Assembly: GCA_000955785.1 (NCBI GenBank) | Contig: JYOD01000106.1 | Location: forward strand, 1 to 35,895 | Direction: 5' to 3' | Length of the DNA: 35,895 bases | Origin: Burkholderiaceae bacterium 16 | GTDB lineage: Bacteria > Pseudomonadota > Gammaproteobacteria > Burkholderiales > Burkholderiaceae | Shown here: piece after piece, positions 1 to 8,589 of the stretch | How the letters are laid out: each line of letters begins with the position of its first letter | Position numbering within the stretch: position 1 is the first letter of the stretch | Notes under the pieces: model-generated | The model's database searches: none | What the model was told of the DNA's origin: nothing | What the model saw: the letters and a program-made list of their open reading frames with translations, nothing else | Made by a program: the position numbers and the translations under genes

Positions 1-1
1 G

Positions 2-178
2 GCTTACGCTGCGGACGTTGTAAATCGCCTGGAACCGGAGGCGCTGGTTGACCGCAAGGCGCGCTTTGGCGAGCAGAGCCTGAAGGCGCTTATCCTCAAA
101 TCCGGATTGTTCGAGGTCGCAAAAGAGGTGCTTCCGCAAGGCACGCGGACACTGATTCGCCCGTGTGAGAGCAGTTAG
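2..178 (+). CDS. C-terminal fragment of an unrecognised protein
   Basis: An open frame enters from the left edge and stops with TAG at 176-178, giving 58 residues. The residues are hydrophilic and look helical (a LEPEALVDRKARFGEQSLK stretch, then a short tail ending in PCESS). I recognise no family. It may be the C-terminus of a real gene whose body lies outside the window, or chance. It overlaps the end of a minus-strand DUF1488-like frame, so at most one of the two is likely to be genuine over 96-178. Confidence 0.3.
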   Translation, partial: AYAADVVNRLEPEALVDRKARFGEQSLKALILKSGLFEVAKEVLPQGTRTLIRPCESS

Positions 179-416
179 GGAGCAGGAAAGACAAAAGGGG
201 ACCCGAGGCTCCCCTTCGCTCGCCGTGACTATCCTCTGCGGCGAAACTTGCGAGCGACAGACCGAAATGGTCCTGCAGAGCTTCGCGGCTGACCGCAAAG
301 TGCAGTTCTATCGTCACGGATAGGCGAGGGGAACGAGGGCACGATGCCCTTGTTGAAACCGGAAGTGAGAAATTCAGTCCCATCGGGAAGGCGGCCGTCG
401 CCAAGGCGTCGTTCAT
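96..416 (-). pseudogene. DUF1488-like small protein, probably decayed
   Basis: A 106-residue minus-strand frame. Its central part (VTIELHFAVSREALQDHFGL) resembles the core of DUF1488 proteins, small Burkholderiales proteins of unknown function with an 'F.VS.EAL.DHFGA' signature. The N-terminus overlaps the broken end of the IS66 tnpB fragment, and the C-terminal half after the signature does not look like the family. I read this as a remnant, possibly interrupted by the IS66 element. The similarity is from memory of the family pattern. Confidence 0.3.
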
Positions 417-535
417 TTGCTCGACCTGCGGGACGAAATGGACATACGAGAACGATAAGACAGGCCGTCGATGGACTTGCGCATGTCGACCGCGTCACGG
501 CAGATGAAAGCCTGCACATCGCCGCTGATCAGCAC
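413..535 (-). pseudogene. tnpB: IS66-type TnpB, truncated after 40 codons
   Basis: A GTG start at 535-533 follows a GGGAGG ribosome-binding site and slightly overlaps the end of tnpA, the usual IS66 arrangement. The product begins VLISGDVQAF and carries the hallmark DMRKSIDGL motif of IS66 TnpB (IS66 Orf2). Intact TnpB is about 110-120 residues. Here the match ends soon after the motif and the frame runs on to a stop at 413 in unrelated sequence, so the element is cut. No tnpC is present. TnpB is an accessory IS66 protein; this copy is almost certainly inactive. Confidence 0.6.
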
Positions 536-942
536 CGGCCGCCTCCCAACTGCCCCAGCACGAAGCGCACGATGCGTTCGGCATGCACCCCGGCCATCTC
601 GATACGTGCGCCGCCGAGCGTAACGACCACCTGGTCGCGTGACCTCGATAGCGCTGAGTCGCTTGTCGGCAGGACATTCGGCACCGCAACCGTTGCCGCA
701 GCGATGAATGCCGTGTCCGCGGTCATTGCCATTGGCGGCGCCACCGGCGATTGCCGCTCGTGGTTCAAGCGCTTGCGCCACAAGCCGAAAGTGCTGACCG
801 CCAAGCCGTGTTGCCGGCAGAAGGCGCGAATGCTCCCGCCGCTGTTCCGCCATTGCGCCAGCAGATCGCGCCAGAAAGCCTCATCGTGGCGGTCATACCT
901 TGCCCCGGCTCGTCCGCTCTTACCTTCCCGCTGATCGGCCAT
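529..942 (-). mobile_element. tnpA: IS66 family accessory protein TnpA (remnant element)
   Basis: A 137-residue frame. The N-terminal third is a helix-turn-helix typical of IS66 TnpA (FWRDLLAQWRNSGGSIRAFC, then SVSTF.LWRKRL). The C-terminus holds the usual VTLGGARIEMAGVHAE segment that precedes tnpB. The gene looks intact, but tnpB is truncated and tnpC absent, so the element is a one-ended remnant that cannot move by itself. Its left flank lies just upstream of the mhpF promoter region and may have brought the break between this debris and the catabolic genes. Confidence 0.75.
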
Positions 943-1172
943 CGCTTCACTCCCAGAGATCGTGAAGCTCCTACCTTCTCATCGCCGCCCTCTACTCGCC
1001 AGACGGGTTCGGCTGTCGGTCACGTTTTGTTCATGATTTCCCCAGAATGGCTCCATCTAGCGCCAAAGCAGTTGAGGGTTCGTCCGCATATGTCTTGAAG
1101 ACGATGCACAACTTTTGTCAACCAAATTCGTCTCACGAGTTGCATGGGCCATTAGAGATGTGAGGCTTTCAT

Positions 1173-1209
1173 TTGCCATGGCCTCATAATTCTCACTATG
1201 TGAGAATTA
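1173..1209 (+). promoter_or_regulatory. Candidate mhpF promoter with perfect palindromic operator
   Basis: Ten-base arms, TAATTCTCAC and GTGAGAATTA, flank TAT at 1187-1209 and are perfectly complementary. A possible -35 (TTGCCA, 1173-1178) and a weak -10 (TATGTG, 1197-1202) put the palindrome over the -10 region, as for a repressor site. The mhpF start is 135 bases downstream. The IclR gene at 3835 is the only regulator in this gene block and is the natural candidate to bind here, but that pairing is inferred from proximity only. Confidence 0.55.
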
Positions 1210-1343
1210 ATATCGTATGTTGATAATTTTGACTCCACGGAGTATTCTTGGCCAACGGTCGCGCAGCATCGAACCCCGCAAGACCCCCCGCCCGGAAAAG
1301 ACACAAGGGCCGGCAGCAACACGCCCCCAAGGAGGCTCAATTG

Positions 1344-2282
1344 GTGACAAGGAAACTCAAGGCCGCGATCATCGGATCGGGCAATATCGGCACGGACCTT
1401 ATGATCAAGATCCTGCGCCATGGCAAGCACCTCGAAATGGGCGCGATGGTCGGCATCGACCCGGTCTCGGACGGGCTGGCGCGCGCCGCCCGCATGGGTG
1501 TGCCGACGACGCATGAAGGCGTGGAAGGGCTGATCAACCTGCCGAACTTCGCCGAGATCGACGTCGTTTTCGACGCCACCAGCGCTGGCGCCCACGTGAC
1601 GAACGATGCGCGCCTGCGAGAGTTCAAGCCGGGCATTCGCATGATCGACCTGACTCCGGCGGCCATCGGCCCGTACTGCGTCCCGGTGGTCAACCTGAAC
1701 GACCGCCTCGACGCCTTGAACGTCAACATGGTCACCTGCGGCGGCCAGGCGACCATTCCCATGGTTGCGGCCGTGTCGCGCGTGGCAAAGGTCCACTACG
1801 CCGAGATCGTGGCGTCGATTTCCAGCAAGTCGGCCGGCCCGGGCACGCGCGCCAACATCGACGAGTTCACCGAGACGACCTCGAAGGCGATCGAGGTGAT
1901 CGGTGGCGCGGCGAAGGGCAAAGCCATCATCGTGCTGAACCCGGCCGAGCCGCCGCTGATCATGCGCGACACCGTCTACGTGCTGAGCGCCGCCGCCAAC
2001 CGGGTCGAGGTGGAAGCCTCCATCGAGGAAATGGCCGCTGCTGTGCAGCAGTACGTGCCCGGCTACCGCCTCAAGCAGAAGGTGCAGTTCGACGAGATTC
2101 CGGCCAGCGCCCCGCTGAACATCCCCGGCCTCGGCAAGTTCAGCGGTTTGAAGACCTCCGTGTTCCTGGAGGTGGAGGGCGCCGCCCACTACCTGCCCGC
2201 CTACGCCGGCAATCTCGACATCATGACCTCCGCCGCCCTGGCCACCGCCGAGCGTATGGCGCAGGCTGCACTGAACGTTTGA
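1344..2282 (+). CDS. mhpF: Acetaldehyde dehydrogenase (acylating)
   Basis: Converts acetaldehyde, NAD+ and CoA to acetyl-CoA, the last step of the meta-cleavage lower pathway (MhpF/BphJ/DmpF family). The GTG start at 1344 is chosen because AAGGAGG at 1329-1335 sits 8 bases upstream; it gives 312 residues, the normal family length, whereas the longer open frame adds an unrelated basic N-terminus. Visible features are the NAD-binding IIGSGNIG near residue 10, the catalytic cysteine in VTCGGQA (Cys132 by my count, as in DmpF), and the C-terminal dimerisation region. The family works as a complex with the aldolase encoded next (mhpE), channelling acetaldehyde between active sites. No hydratase gene lies in this operon; one is at 10638-11423. 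Confidence 0.93.
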   Translation: MTRKLKAAIIGSGNIGTDLMIKILRHGKHLEMGAMVGIDPVSDGLARAARMGVPTTHEGVEGLINLPNFAEIDVVFDATSAGAHVTNDARLREFKPGIRMIDLTPAAIGPYCVPVVNLNDRLDALNVNMVTCGGQATIPMVAAVSRVAKVHYAEIVASISSKSAGPGTRANIDEFTETTSKAIEVIGGAAKGKAIIVLNPAEPPLIMRDTVYVLSAAANRVEVEASIEEMAAAVQQYVPGYRLKQKVQFDEIPASAPLNIPGLGKFSGLKTSVFLEVEGAAHYLPAYAGNLDIMTSAALATAERMAQAALNV

Positions 2283-2296
2283 GGAGACACCCTTCC

Positions 2297-3319
2297 ATGC
2301 CTTTCAACCCCGGCAAGAAGCTCTACATTTCCGACGTGACGCTGCGCGACGGCAGCCACGCCATCCGCCACCAGTACTCCATTCAGAACGTCAAGGACAT
2401 CGCCCGCGCGCTCGACAAGGCCCGCGTCGACTCCATCGAGGTGGCCCACGGCGACGGTCTGCAGGGCTCCAGCTTCAACTACGGCTTCGGCGCCCACACA
2501 GACCTGGAGTGGATCGAAGCCGTGGCCGGCGAGATCTCGCACGCCCAAATCGCCACGCTACTGCTGCCCGGCATCGGCACCATCCACGATCTGGACAACG
2601 CCTATAAGGCTGGCGCGCGCATCGTCCGCGTAGCCACGCACTGCACCGAGGCCGACGTCTCGCGCCAGCACATCGAGCGCGCCCGCGAACTCGGCATGGA
2701 CACGGTCGGCTTCCTAATGATGAGCCACATGACCACGCCGGAGAACCTGGCGGTCGAGGCGAAGAAGATGGAAAGCTACGGCGCGACCACCATCTACGTG
2801 GTCGACTCCGGCGGCGCGCTAAACATGGACGACGTCCGCGCGCGCTTCCGCGCCCTGAAGGCCGTGCTCGACCCGTCGACCAACACCGGCATGCATGCGC
2901 ACCACAACCTGTCGCTGGGCGTGGCCAACTCCATCGTCGCGGTCGAGGAAGGCTGCGACCGCATCGACGCCAGCCTGGCCGGCATGGGCGCTGGCGCCGG
3001 CAACGCGCCGCTGGAAGTCTTCATCGCCGCCGCCGACCGCATGGGCTGGGACCACGGCACCGACCTCTACGCGCTGATGGACGCCGCCGACGAACTCGTT
3101 CGCCCGCTGCAGGACCGCCCGGTGCGTGTCGACCGAGAGACCTTGGCGCTGGGCTATGCCGGCGTGTATTCGAGCTTCCTGCGCCACTCCGAAGTCGCTG
3201 CGAAGAAGTACGGCATCAAGGCGGTCGACATTCTGATAGAGCTTGGCAAGCGCCGCATGGTCGGCGGCCAGGAAGACATGATTGTCGACGTCGCGCTGGA
3301 CCTGCTGAACAAAGCATAA
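2297..3319 (+). CDS. mhpE: 4-hydroxy-2-oxovalerate aldolase
   Basis: Splits 4-hydroxy-2-oxovalerate into pyruvate and acetaldehyde, using a divalent metal (MhpE/BphI/DmpG, HMGL-like family). The ATG at 2297 is preceded by GAGGAG at 2281-2286, and the 340-residue product matches family length. The N-terminal SDVTLRDGSHAIRHQ carries the catalytic Arg, metal-binding Asp and His typical of the family. The metal pair HAHHNLSLG lies near residue 200, followed by glycine-rich GMGAGAGNAPLE. The C-terminus holds the DRETLALGYAGVYSSF segment of the complex-forming domain. It follows mhpF by 14 bases and is co-transcribed with it. The family channels acetaldehyde to MhpF. Confidence 0.93.
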   Translation: MPFNPGKKLYISDVTLRDGSHAIRHQYSIQNVKDIARALDKARVDSIEVAHGDGLQGSSFNYGFGAHTDLEWIEAVAGEISHAQIATLLLPGIGTIHDLDNAYKAGARIVRVATHCTEADVSRQHIERARELGMDTVGFLMMSHMTTPENLAVEAKKMESYGATTIYVVDSGGALNMDDVRARFRALKAVLDPSTNTGMHAHHNLSLGVANSIVAVEEGCDRIDASLAGMGAGAGNAPLEVFIAAADRMGWDHGTDLYALMDAADELVRPLQDRPVRVDRETLALGYAGVYSSFLRHSEVAAKKYGIKAVDILIELGKRRMVGGQEDMIVDVALDLLNKA

Positions 3320-3489
3320 CCTGCCAGATCTTCGTAGCGCCCTAACGGCGCAACCGACGGGGCGTTATGCACAGTCGTTCAGCGCGTAATAGCGACCAAG
3401 ACCGAGAGGAAGGCGCCGCTGGTCGAGACGGTGACGAAGCACCGGCGCCCAGTGCCGGTTGTGATCGGCGCCAAGTTCGTCGAGACAGC

Positions 3490-3768
3490 GCGCTGGCGGT
3501 GATTGTCGGCTTCTCCCTGATCCGGCCGATCTACGGCTCGGTGCTCGGCACGTGCTTCGCGGTGAGCGTCCCGCCCGAGGTGCTCTAAACCGGCGTGCCG
3601 CTCGGCTACCGGGCCGGCGCGGCCATCGTCGGTGGCCCGAGGCCCTTGATCGCCTCCGCGCTGCTGGCGTACTATGGCTGCCGCTACCTGCTCGTGGGCC
3701 GGTTCGTCATCGGCTGCGGCGTGATCTCGCTGAACGCCGTGGCCGGGACAGAGCGCCTGGACGACTGA
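3490..3768 (+). pseudogene. MHS-type MFS aromatic acid transporter, C-terminal remnant
   Basis: The translation LAVIVGFSLIRPIYGSVLG, then a TAA at 3586-3588 in the same frame, then TGVPLGYRAGAAIVGG, LIASALLAYYG and a final membrane-like segment to TGA at 3766 follows the C-terminal part of metabolite:H+ symporters of the MFS. There the corresponding text is 'LFPT.VRYTG.SLGYQ.GAI.GGG.AP.IA.ALLA'. The TAA replaces the tyrosine codon of RYTG. Sequence from about 3320 to 3490 is unrecognisable and the N-terminal ten or so helices are missing. The position after mhpE suggests the operon once carried a substrate-uptake gene. Confidence 0.6.
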
Positions 3769-3834
3769 TCCCGCGTCCGGGAGTACCTTCGCCAAAGCGC
3801 CGCCGGACACCGGCGCGGCGTTACACTTGCCGGC

Positions 3835-4605
3835 ATGACCAACACCCCCCCCTCCACCCGCACTCTCGCCAGCCAGACGCTTTTCCGCGGACTGGACGTG
3901 GTCGATGCAGTCGCAGCCGGCTCCCAGACCGTGCAGGACATTGCGGACCGCACGGGCCTGCCGTTCAGCACGACGCACCGGCTGGCGTCGGCCCTGGTGC
4001 AGGCCCGCTACCTTCAATTCGAGCCCAGGCGCGGCTACCGGCTAGGCGCCCGGCTCCTGGAGCTCGGTTTCGCCGCCTACCGCGACTCCGACATCACTCG
4101 CAGTGCGCGGGCGGGGATGGCACAACTGGCCGAGCAGACCAGGGACACCATCCATCTCGCCCAGCTCGACGGCGACGAGATCATTTATCTCGACAAAATC
4201 GGTGGGCAGCGCGCGATCAGCGTCAATTCCCGCATCGGCGGTCGCAAGCCGGTCTGCTCCACTGGCGTCGGCAAGGCGCTGATCCTCGACGAGAATGAGG
4301 ACACCTGGAGGGCTCGCTACGCATACGATGCGAAGCGGGGCAACGTGCACGTTCCCCTTGATACCTGGCTCGCCGCCATGCGCGCGTACGCTGTGGGCGG
4401 CTATGCCTTTGACCTCGAAGAAGACGCCCCGAGCATTTGCTGCGTGGCGGCGCCCATCCGGGATGCCAGCGGTCAGACCGTTGCGGCAATCAGTGTCACG
4501 GGGACGACAGACTACACCGACGAAGCGCAACTGCGAGCTCTGATTCCGGTGGTGCGGCGGGTCGCGGAGTCCATCAGCGAAAAGCTTGGTGGCAGGCTGG
4601 GGTAA
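3835..4605 (+). CDS. IclR family transcriptional regulator
   Basis: A 256-residue protein. The N-terminal winged helix is at about residues 15-75 (LFRGLDVVDAVAAGSQTVQDIA, then the recognition-helix region LPFSTTHRLASALVQARYL). The C-terminal IclR effector domain is at about 80-250, with the conserved DTIHLAQLDGDEIIYLDKI, STGVGKA and AAPIRDASGQTVAAISVTG stretches. It lies downstream of mhpF-mhpE and the broken transporter in the same orientation. IclR proteins often control aromatic catabolic operons beside them, so the palindrome at 1187-1209 is a plausible target. No clear Shine-Dalgarno precedes the ATG; a TACACT hexamer at 3822-3827 lies only 7 bases before it, so a leaderless or very short leader mRNA is possible. 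The effector is unknown. Confidence 0.88.
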   Translation: MTNTPPSTRTLASQTLFRGLDVVDAVAAGSQTVQDIADRTGLPFSTTHRLASALVQARYLQFEPRRGYRLGARLLELGFAAYRDSDITRSARAGMAQLAEQTRDTIHLAQLDGDEIIYLDKIGGQRAISVNSRIGGRKPVCSTGVGKALILDENEDTWRARYAYDAKRGNVHVPLDTWLAAMRAYAVGGYAFDLEEDAPSICCVAAPIRDASGQTVAAISVTGTTDYTDEAQLRALIPVVRRVAESISEKLGGRLG

Positions 4606-5108
4606 GCAATCCCCGGTGGCCGAATGTCACCGCGGTGGGTATCCGTCATGCCTGCAATTGGTAGCGACTTCGCCCGCTATGGAATTCTGCCCTCGATGCG
4701 CTCGCGACGAATCGGTCCGGTCTGGCTTGGCATGTAACAACGCGGAGTTTGCGTACCGCCCCCCGCCCCCGGCGACATTGGCGCGTCGGGGCTGGAGCCT
4801 CTCCTGGGATATGGATGCCGGCCCGTCATCAAATCGCACGATTGCTCGACCAGCGTCATTCTCTATTCAGCGAATTCCCGCAGACGCCTGTGGCATCGAA
4901 TCAGTTCAACGACACCGCTCTCAATTGGCGTTGACTCTTGGCGAGCAAGACGAGATCTCTCGTTCCGTCGTAGTCGTAGCCAGCGGGTCTGCGCGCGACA
5001 AGGCGGAAAGCAGCCCTTTTCAGCACTTTACTCCGCTGTCTTGTCAAAGGGGGCGATAGCGCCTCTAATGGGTTCATGGTGGCCATAGGCAGTCAGGAGA
5101 TGCTCGAT
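4606..5108. other. Intergenic stretch without a convincing gene
   Basis: Open frames run through here, but none shows family similarity, good start signals or a sensible residue composition. The only structure noted is the 30-base repeat at 4639-4668 shared with 9653-9682. The last 15 bases hold the ribosome-binding site of the cyclase gene (AGGAG at 5095-5099). Confidence 0.5.
4639..4668 (+). repeat. 30-base dispersed repeat, copy 1
   Basis: Starts GTATCCGTCATGCCTGCAAT and ends in GGTAGCGAC. The copy at 9653-9682 differs at four positions by eye. The two copies bracket the large cyclase gene and the IS630 debris in the same orientation, about 5 kb apart. I do not recognise the repeat. It could be a relic of a duplicated intergenic segment or of a mobile-element end. 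Confidence 0.4.
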
Positions 5109-8100
5109 ATGCGCTGCGCAAATTGCCAGTTCGAGAACCCTGGGGGCGTCAGATTCTGCGAAGAGTGTGGGCAACGGCTCGCACAGATCTGCCCGCAATG
5201 TGGTCACGAGTCCCGCTCCACCGCAAAATTTTGTGGTGCATGTGGTGCCGTATTTGCGGACACGATGCCAGCACCCCGGCATGTCTGGCCTCCAGCGCGG
5301 CCAGATCTGGCACCCATCGCTTACACGCCGCCCCATCTGGCCGAACGGATCCGCGTCGAGTGCGCTGCCATGGAGGCCAAGGGCGTGGACACAGCCGGCG
5401 AGCGCAAAACCATCACGGCACTGTTTGCGGATATGGCCAGCTCGACGGCGTTGATACAAGATCTCGACCCGGAGGAGGCGCGCAGCCTGATCGACCCCGT
5501 TGTTGCGCTGATGATGGAGGCCGTCCATCACTATGAAGGGTACGTGGCCAAGTCTCTGGGCGATGGGATCCTCGCCCTCTTCGGCGCACCGATCGCCCAT
5601 GAGGATCATGCGCTCCGAGCGCTGTTCGCCGCACTGCGCATGCAACAGGCAATACAACGCCACAGCGACCGGGTCCGACTGGAGCGAGGCATCCCCCTGC
5701 AGATCCGGGTCGGTGTGCATACCGGCGAGGTGGTAGTGCGCTCGATTCGCAAGGACGACTTGCGCACCGATTACGATCCGGTGGGCCACACCATCCATAT
5801 CGCCGCCCGAATGGAAAGCGTTGCGACCCCGTCATCCATCTTCGTCAGCGAATCGACTCACAGGCTGACCGAGGGGTATTTCGAATTCAAGGCCCTGGGG
5901 CGTACACAGATCAAGGGGCTGCGCGAGCCGTTTCCCGTGTATGAGGTGCTGGGACTGGGGGCATTGCGCACGCGGCTGCAGGTGGGCGCGCATCGAGGAT
6001 TGGCCCGGTTTATCGGTCGCGAAGGCGAGTTAAAGCGGATGAGTGAGGCACTGGAACTCGCCAAGTCAGGGCAAGGGCAGATCGTGGGGGTGGTGGGCGA
6101 AGCGGGAGTCGGCAAATCGCGGCTCTTCCACGAGTTCAAGGCACTCTCGCAGCAAAACTGCATGGTGCTCGAGACCTTCTCGGCGTCACATGGCCAGGCG
6201 TTTCCTTACTTACCCCTCATTGACCTCCTGCGCCACTACTTCCAGATCACCACTCAGGATGACGAGCGCCGCTACCGGGAGAAGGTCATCGGTAGGCTGC
6301 ACATCCTCGATCGCTCGCTGGAGGAGCACTTGCCCTACCTGCTCCACCTGCTGGACATCATCGAACCGTATTCCCCCCTGCCGACGATGGACCCCTCGAT
6401 CCGCCGCCAGCGTACCTTCGAAGCGATCGCTAGGCTCTTGATACGTGAGAGCCGGAATCAGATGCTTATCGTCCTGTTTGAAGACCTGCAATGGATCGAT
6501 AGTGAGACGGAAGCGTTCCTCAATCTGCTGATCGAGGAACTCCCGGGCGCCCGGATACTGCTACTTGTCAACTATCGCCCCGAGTTCCGGCATGTCTGGG
6601 GCAAAAGGCCGTGCTACACCGAACTGCGTCTCGAACCGCTGGGCCCCGCGGTAGCACTAGGGCTACTCACGGCTCTGATGGGCGAGGACCCCTCACTCGT
6701 ACCCATTCAACAACAGATTTTGTCAAAGACTGTGGGCAATCCCTTCTTCATGGAGGAAGTCGTCCACACCCTGGCCGAAGAAGACGCCCTGCTTGGCCGG
6801 CCTGGAAACTATAGAATCGAAAAGGCCCCCCGGGAGATTCATATCCCGACGACCGTGCATGGGGTGCTCGCAGCCCGTATCGACCGCTTGCCCGTCCCGC
6901 AGAAGGAACTGCTGCAGACGCTGGCGATCATCGGCACGGAGTTTTCTTCCAGCCTGGTCCGGCATGTCACGCAACAGCCAGATGAGTCCCTGCACCCACT
7001 ACTCGTTGACCTCCAGGCCGGGGACTTCATTTATGAGCGTCCCGCTTACCCCGAGCCAGAATACGTGTTCAAGCATGCGCTAACTCAGGAGGTAGCCGGC
7101 AGTTCGCTCCTCTTGCAGCAGCGCAGGATCTTGCATGAGCGCACGGCCCAAGCCATCGAGACACTGTTTCCGGACAAGCTGACGGAGCGCTATAGCGAAC
7201 TCGCCTACCACTACAGCCGGAGCGGCAATGTGCTGAAGGCAGTCGAATACCTCCAGCTCGCCGGGAGGCAGGCCCTGCAGCGTTCGGCCCAGTTTGAGGC
7301 AATCGAGCATCTCAACGCGGCTCTAGATCTGCTGAAGGCCCTGCCTGAGACACCGGCACGCCGTCGCGAGGAACTCACGCTGCTGCTGACCCTCGGCCCT
7401 GCGTGGATGGCTGCGCGAGGCCATGGGGCACCGGAGGTGGAGGCGACCTACGTGCGGGCTGCTGCCTTAAGTGAAGAGGGCGGAGAGATGCTGCAGTTTT
7501 TCTCTGCACAGCTGGGCCTATGGTCCTTTTACCTGCTGCGCTCCCAACTCAAGACAGCGCAGGCACTGGGGAAGCGGCTGCTCAGCCTTGCACATGAAGC
7601 GCGGGACCCGGAGCAGTTGGCGGAGGCCCACCGCGTGCTTGGCTCGACCGTATTTCGCCTGGGTGATATCAGGCTAGCGCGTAGCCACATGGAGCAGGCT
7701 CTGGCATTACACCGCCCCGACCAGCAGTCATATGGCCATCTTCAACGCTATGCGCGCAGTCCTGCCGTTCACATGCGGAGCAGCCTAAGCTGGTTCCTCT
7801 GGTATCTTGGCCTGCCGGACCAATCGCGCGTCCGAAGTGAAGAAGCTCTGGCGCTAGCCAGGCAGGCCTCAGACCCGTTTGGACTTGCCCTCAGCCTTTT
7901 GTACGCGGCCGAATTACATCAGCGCCGGGGTGAAATTGAATCGGCGCTTGAGTGCGCAAACGCGGCGCTCGACCTCTCGAGCGAACAAGGTTTCCCTCTC
8001 TATCTGGGCTGGGCGACAATCCTGCGCGGCTGGGCGTTCGCCAGGCAAGGAAACCATGAAGAAGGCATTGCCCTGATACACCAGGGCCTTCACGCTCACG

Positions 8101-8558
8101 AAGCCACCGGAACGTCACTGGGGAAGCCGTCCTTCATGGGACTGCTCGCCGACGCGTATGGGAGAGCCGGGCAGACGAATGCGGCGCTGCGCGTGCTTGG
8201 TGACGCACTGCTGCTGGTAGGCAATACAGGCGAGTCCTTCGATGAGGCGACGCTCATTCGAATGCAGGCAGAGCTGACGTTACAGTTGGCAATTGAAAAT
8301 GGCTCCTTGTCCACTATGGTCGACGAAGCCGAAACATGTTTCCATAAGGCCATTACCCTCGCCCGCCATCAGGGAGCGAAGTCAATCGAGTTGCAGGCAG
8401 CGCTGAGCTTGGCCCGGCATTGCCTGCGCCAAGGCAAGCACCGAGCGGCTAGGAATGTGCTGGTCGACATCCATGCTTTCTTCACTGAGGGATTGGACAC
8501 CCTAGATTTGCGTCAGACACGGGAGCTGCTGAAGGCTTTGTCTCAAGCGGCAAGCTGA
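5109..8558 (+). CDS. Zinc-ribbon / class III adenylate cyclase / AAA ATPase / TPR signalling protein
   Basis: The start at 5109 has AGGAG at 5095-5099, 9 bases upstream, and the protein then begins MRCANCQFENPGG, as usual for this family (1149 residues; an upstream in-frame ATG at 5076 would add 11). Two N-terminal zinc ribbons (CANC...CEEC, CPQC...CGAC) are followed by a class III nucleotide cyclase domain at about residues 100-290, with FADMASSTAL and GDGILALFG carrying the metal aspartates. The segment VGHTIHIAAR has His where many cyclases have the transition-state Asn. An AAA/NB-ARC-like ATPase follows (Walker A GEAGVGKSRL near residue 330, Walker B LIVLFEDLQWID near 453), then a long TPR-rich C-terminus. 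The cofactor and partner are unknown and cyclase activity is uncertain. It stands alone, flanked by debris, with no visible link to the catabolic genes. Confidence 0.85.
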   Translation: MRCANCQFENPGGVRFCEECGQRLAQICPQCGHESRSTAKFCGACGAVFADTMPAPRHVWPPARPDLAPIAYTPPHLAERIRVECAAMEAKGVDTAGERKTITALFADMASSTALIQDLDPEEARSLIDPVVALMMEAVHHYEGYVAKSLGDGILALFGAPIAHEDHALRALFAALRMQQAIQRHSDRVRLERGIPLQIRVGVHTGEVVVRSIRKDDLRTDYDPVGHTIHIAARMESVATPSSIFVSESTHRLTEGYFEFKALGRTQIKGLREPFPVYEVLGLGALRTRLQVGAHRGLARFIGREGELKRMSEALELAKSGQGQIVGVVGEAGVGKSRLFHEFKALSQQNCMVLETFSASHGQAFPYLPLIDLLRHYFQITTQDDERRYREKVIGRLHILDRSLEEHLPYLLHLLDIIEPYSPLPTMDPSIRRQRTFEAIARLLIRESRNQMLIVLFEDLQWIDSETEAFLNLLIEELPGARILLLVNYRPEFRHVWGKRPCYTELRLEPLGPAVALGLLTALMGEDPSLVPIQQQILSKTVGNPFFMEEVVHTLAEEDALLGRPGNYRIEKAPREIHIPTTVHGVLAARIDRLPVPQKELLQTLAIIGTEFSSSLVRHVTQQPDESLHPLLVDLQAGDFIYERPAYPEPEYVFKHALTQEVAGSSLLLQQRRILHERTAQAIETLFPDKLTERYSELAYHYSRSGNVLKAVEYLQLAGRQALQRSAQFEAIEHLNAALDLLKALPETPARRREELTLLLTLGPAWMAARGHGAPEVEATYVRAAALSEEGGEMLQFFSAQLGLWSFYLLRSQLKTAQALGKRLLSLAHEARDPEQLAEAHRVLGSTVFRLGDIRLARSHMEQALALHRPDQQSYGHLQRYARSPAVHMRSSLSWFLWYLGLPDQSRVRSEEALALARQASDPFGLALSLLYAAELHQRRGEIESALECANAALDLSSEQGFPLYLGWATILRGWAFARQGNHEEGIALIHQGLHAHEATGTSLGKPSFMGLLADAYGRAGQTNAALRVLGDALLLVGNTGESFDEATLIRMQAELTLQLAIENGSLSTMVDEAETCFHKAITLARHQGAKSIELQAALSLARHCLRQGKHRAARNVLVDIHAFFTEGLDTLDLRQTRELLKALSQAAS

Positions 8559-8589
8559 TGGGACTGGAATGGGCTGCGCCCTAGAGAAA

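Noticed and set aside
344..934. A 196-codon plus-strand frame over the IS66 genes
   Set aside because: It lies antisense to recognisable tnpA/tnpB, has a low-complexity Arg/Pro-rich product and no ribosome-binding site; a shadow of high-GC coding DNA.
1152..2189. A 345-codon minus-strand frame opposite mhpF
   Set aside because: The product is His/Gly/Arg/Val-rich, typical of the antisense frame of a GC-rich gene; mhpF on the plus strand is unambiguous.
4586..5059. A 157-codon plus-strand frame between the IclR and cyclase genes
   Set aside because: No family similarity, no start signal, and composition unlike a folded protein.
5028..5798. A 256-codon minus-strand frame at the start of the cyclase gene
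   Set aside because: Antisense to the zinc ribbons and cyclase domain, which are clearly coding on the plus strand.
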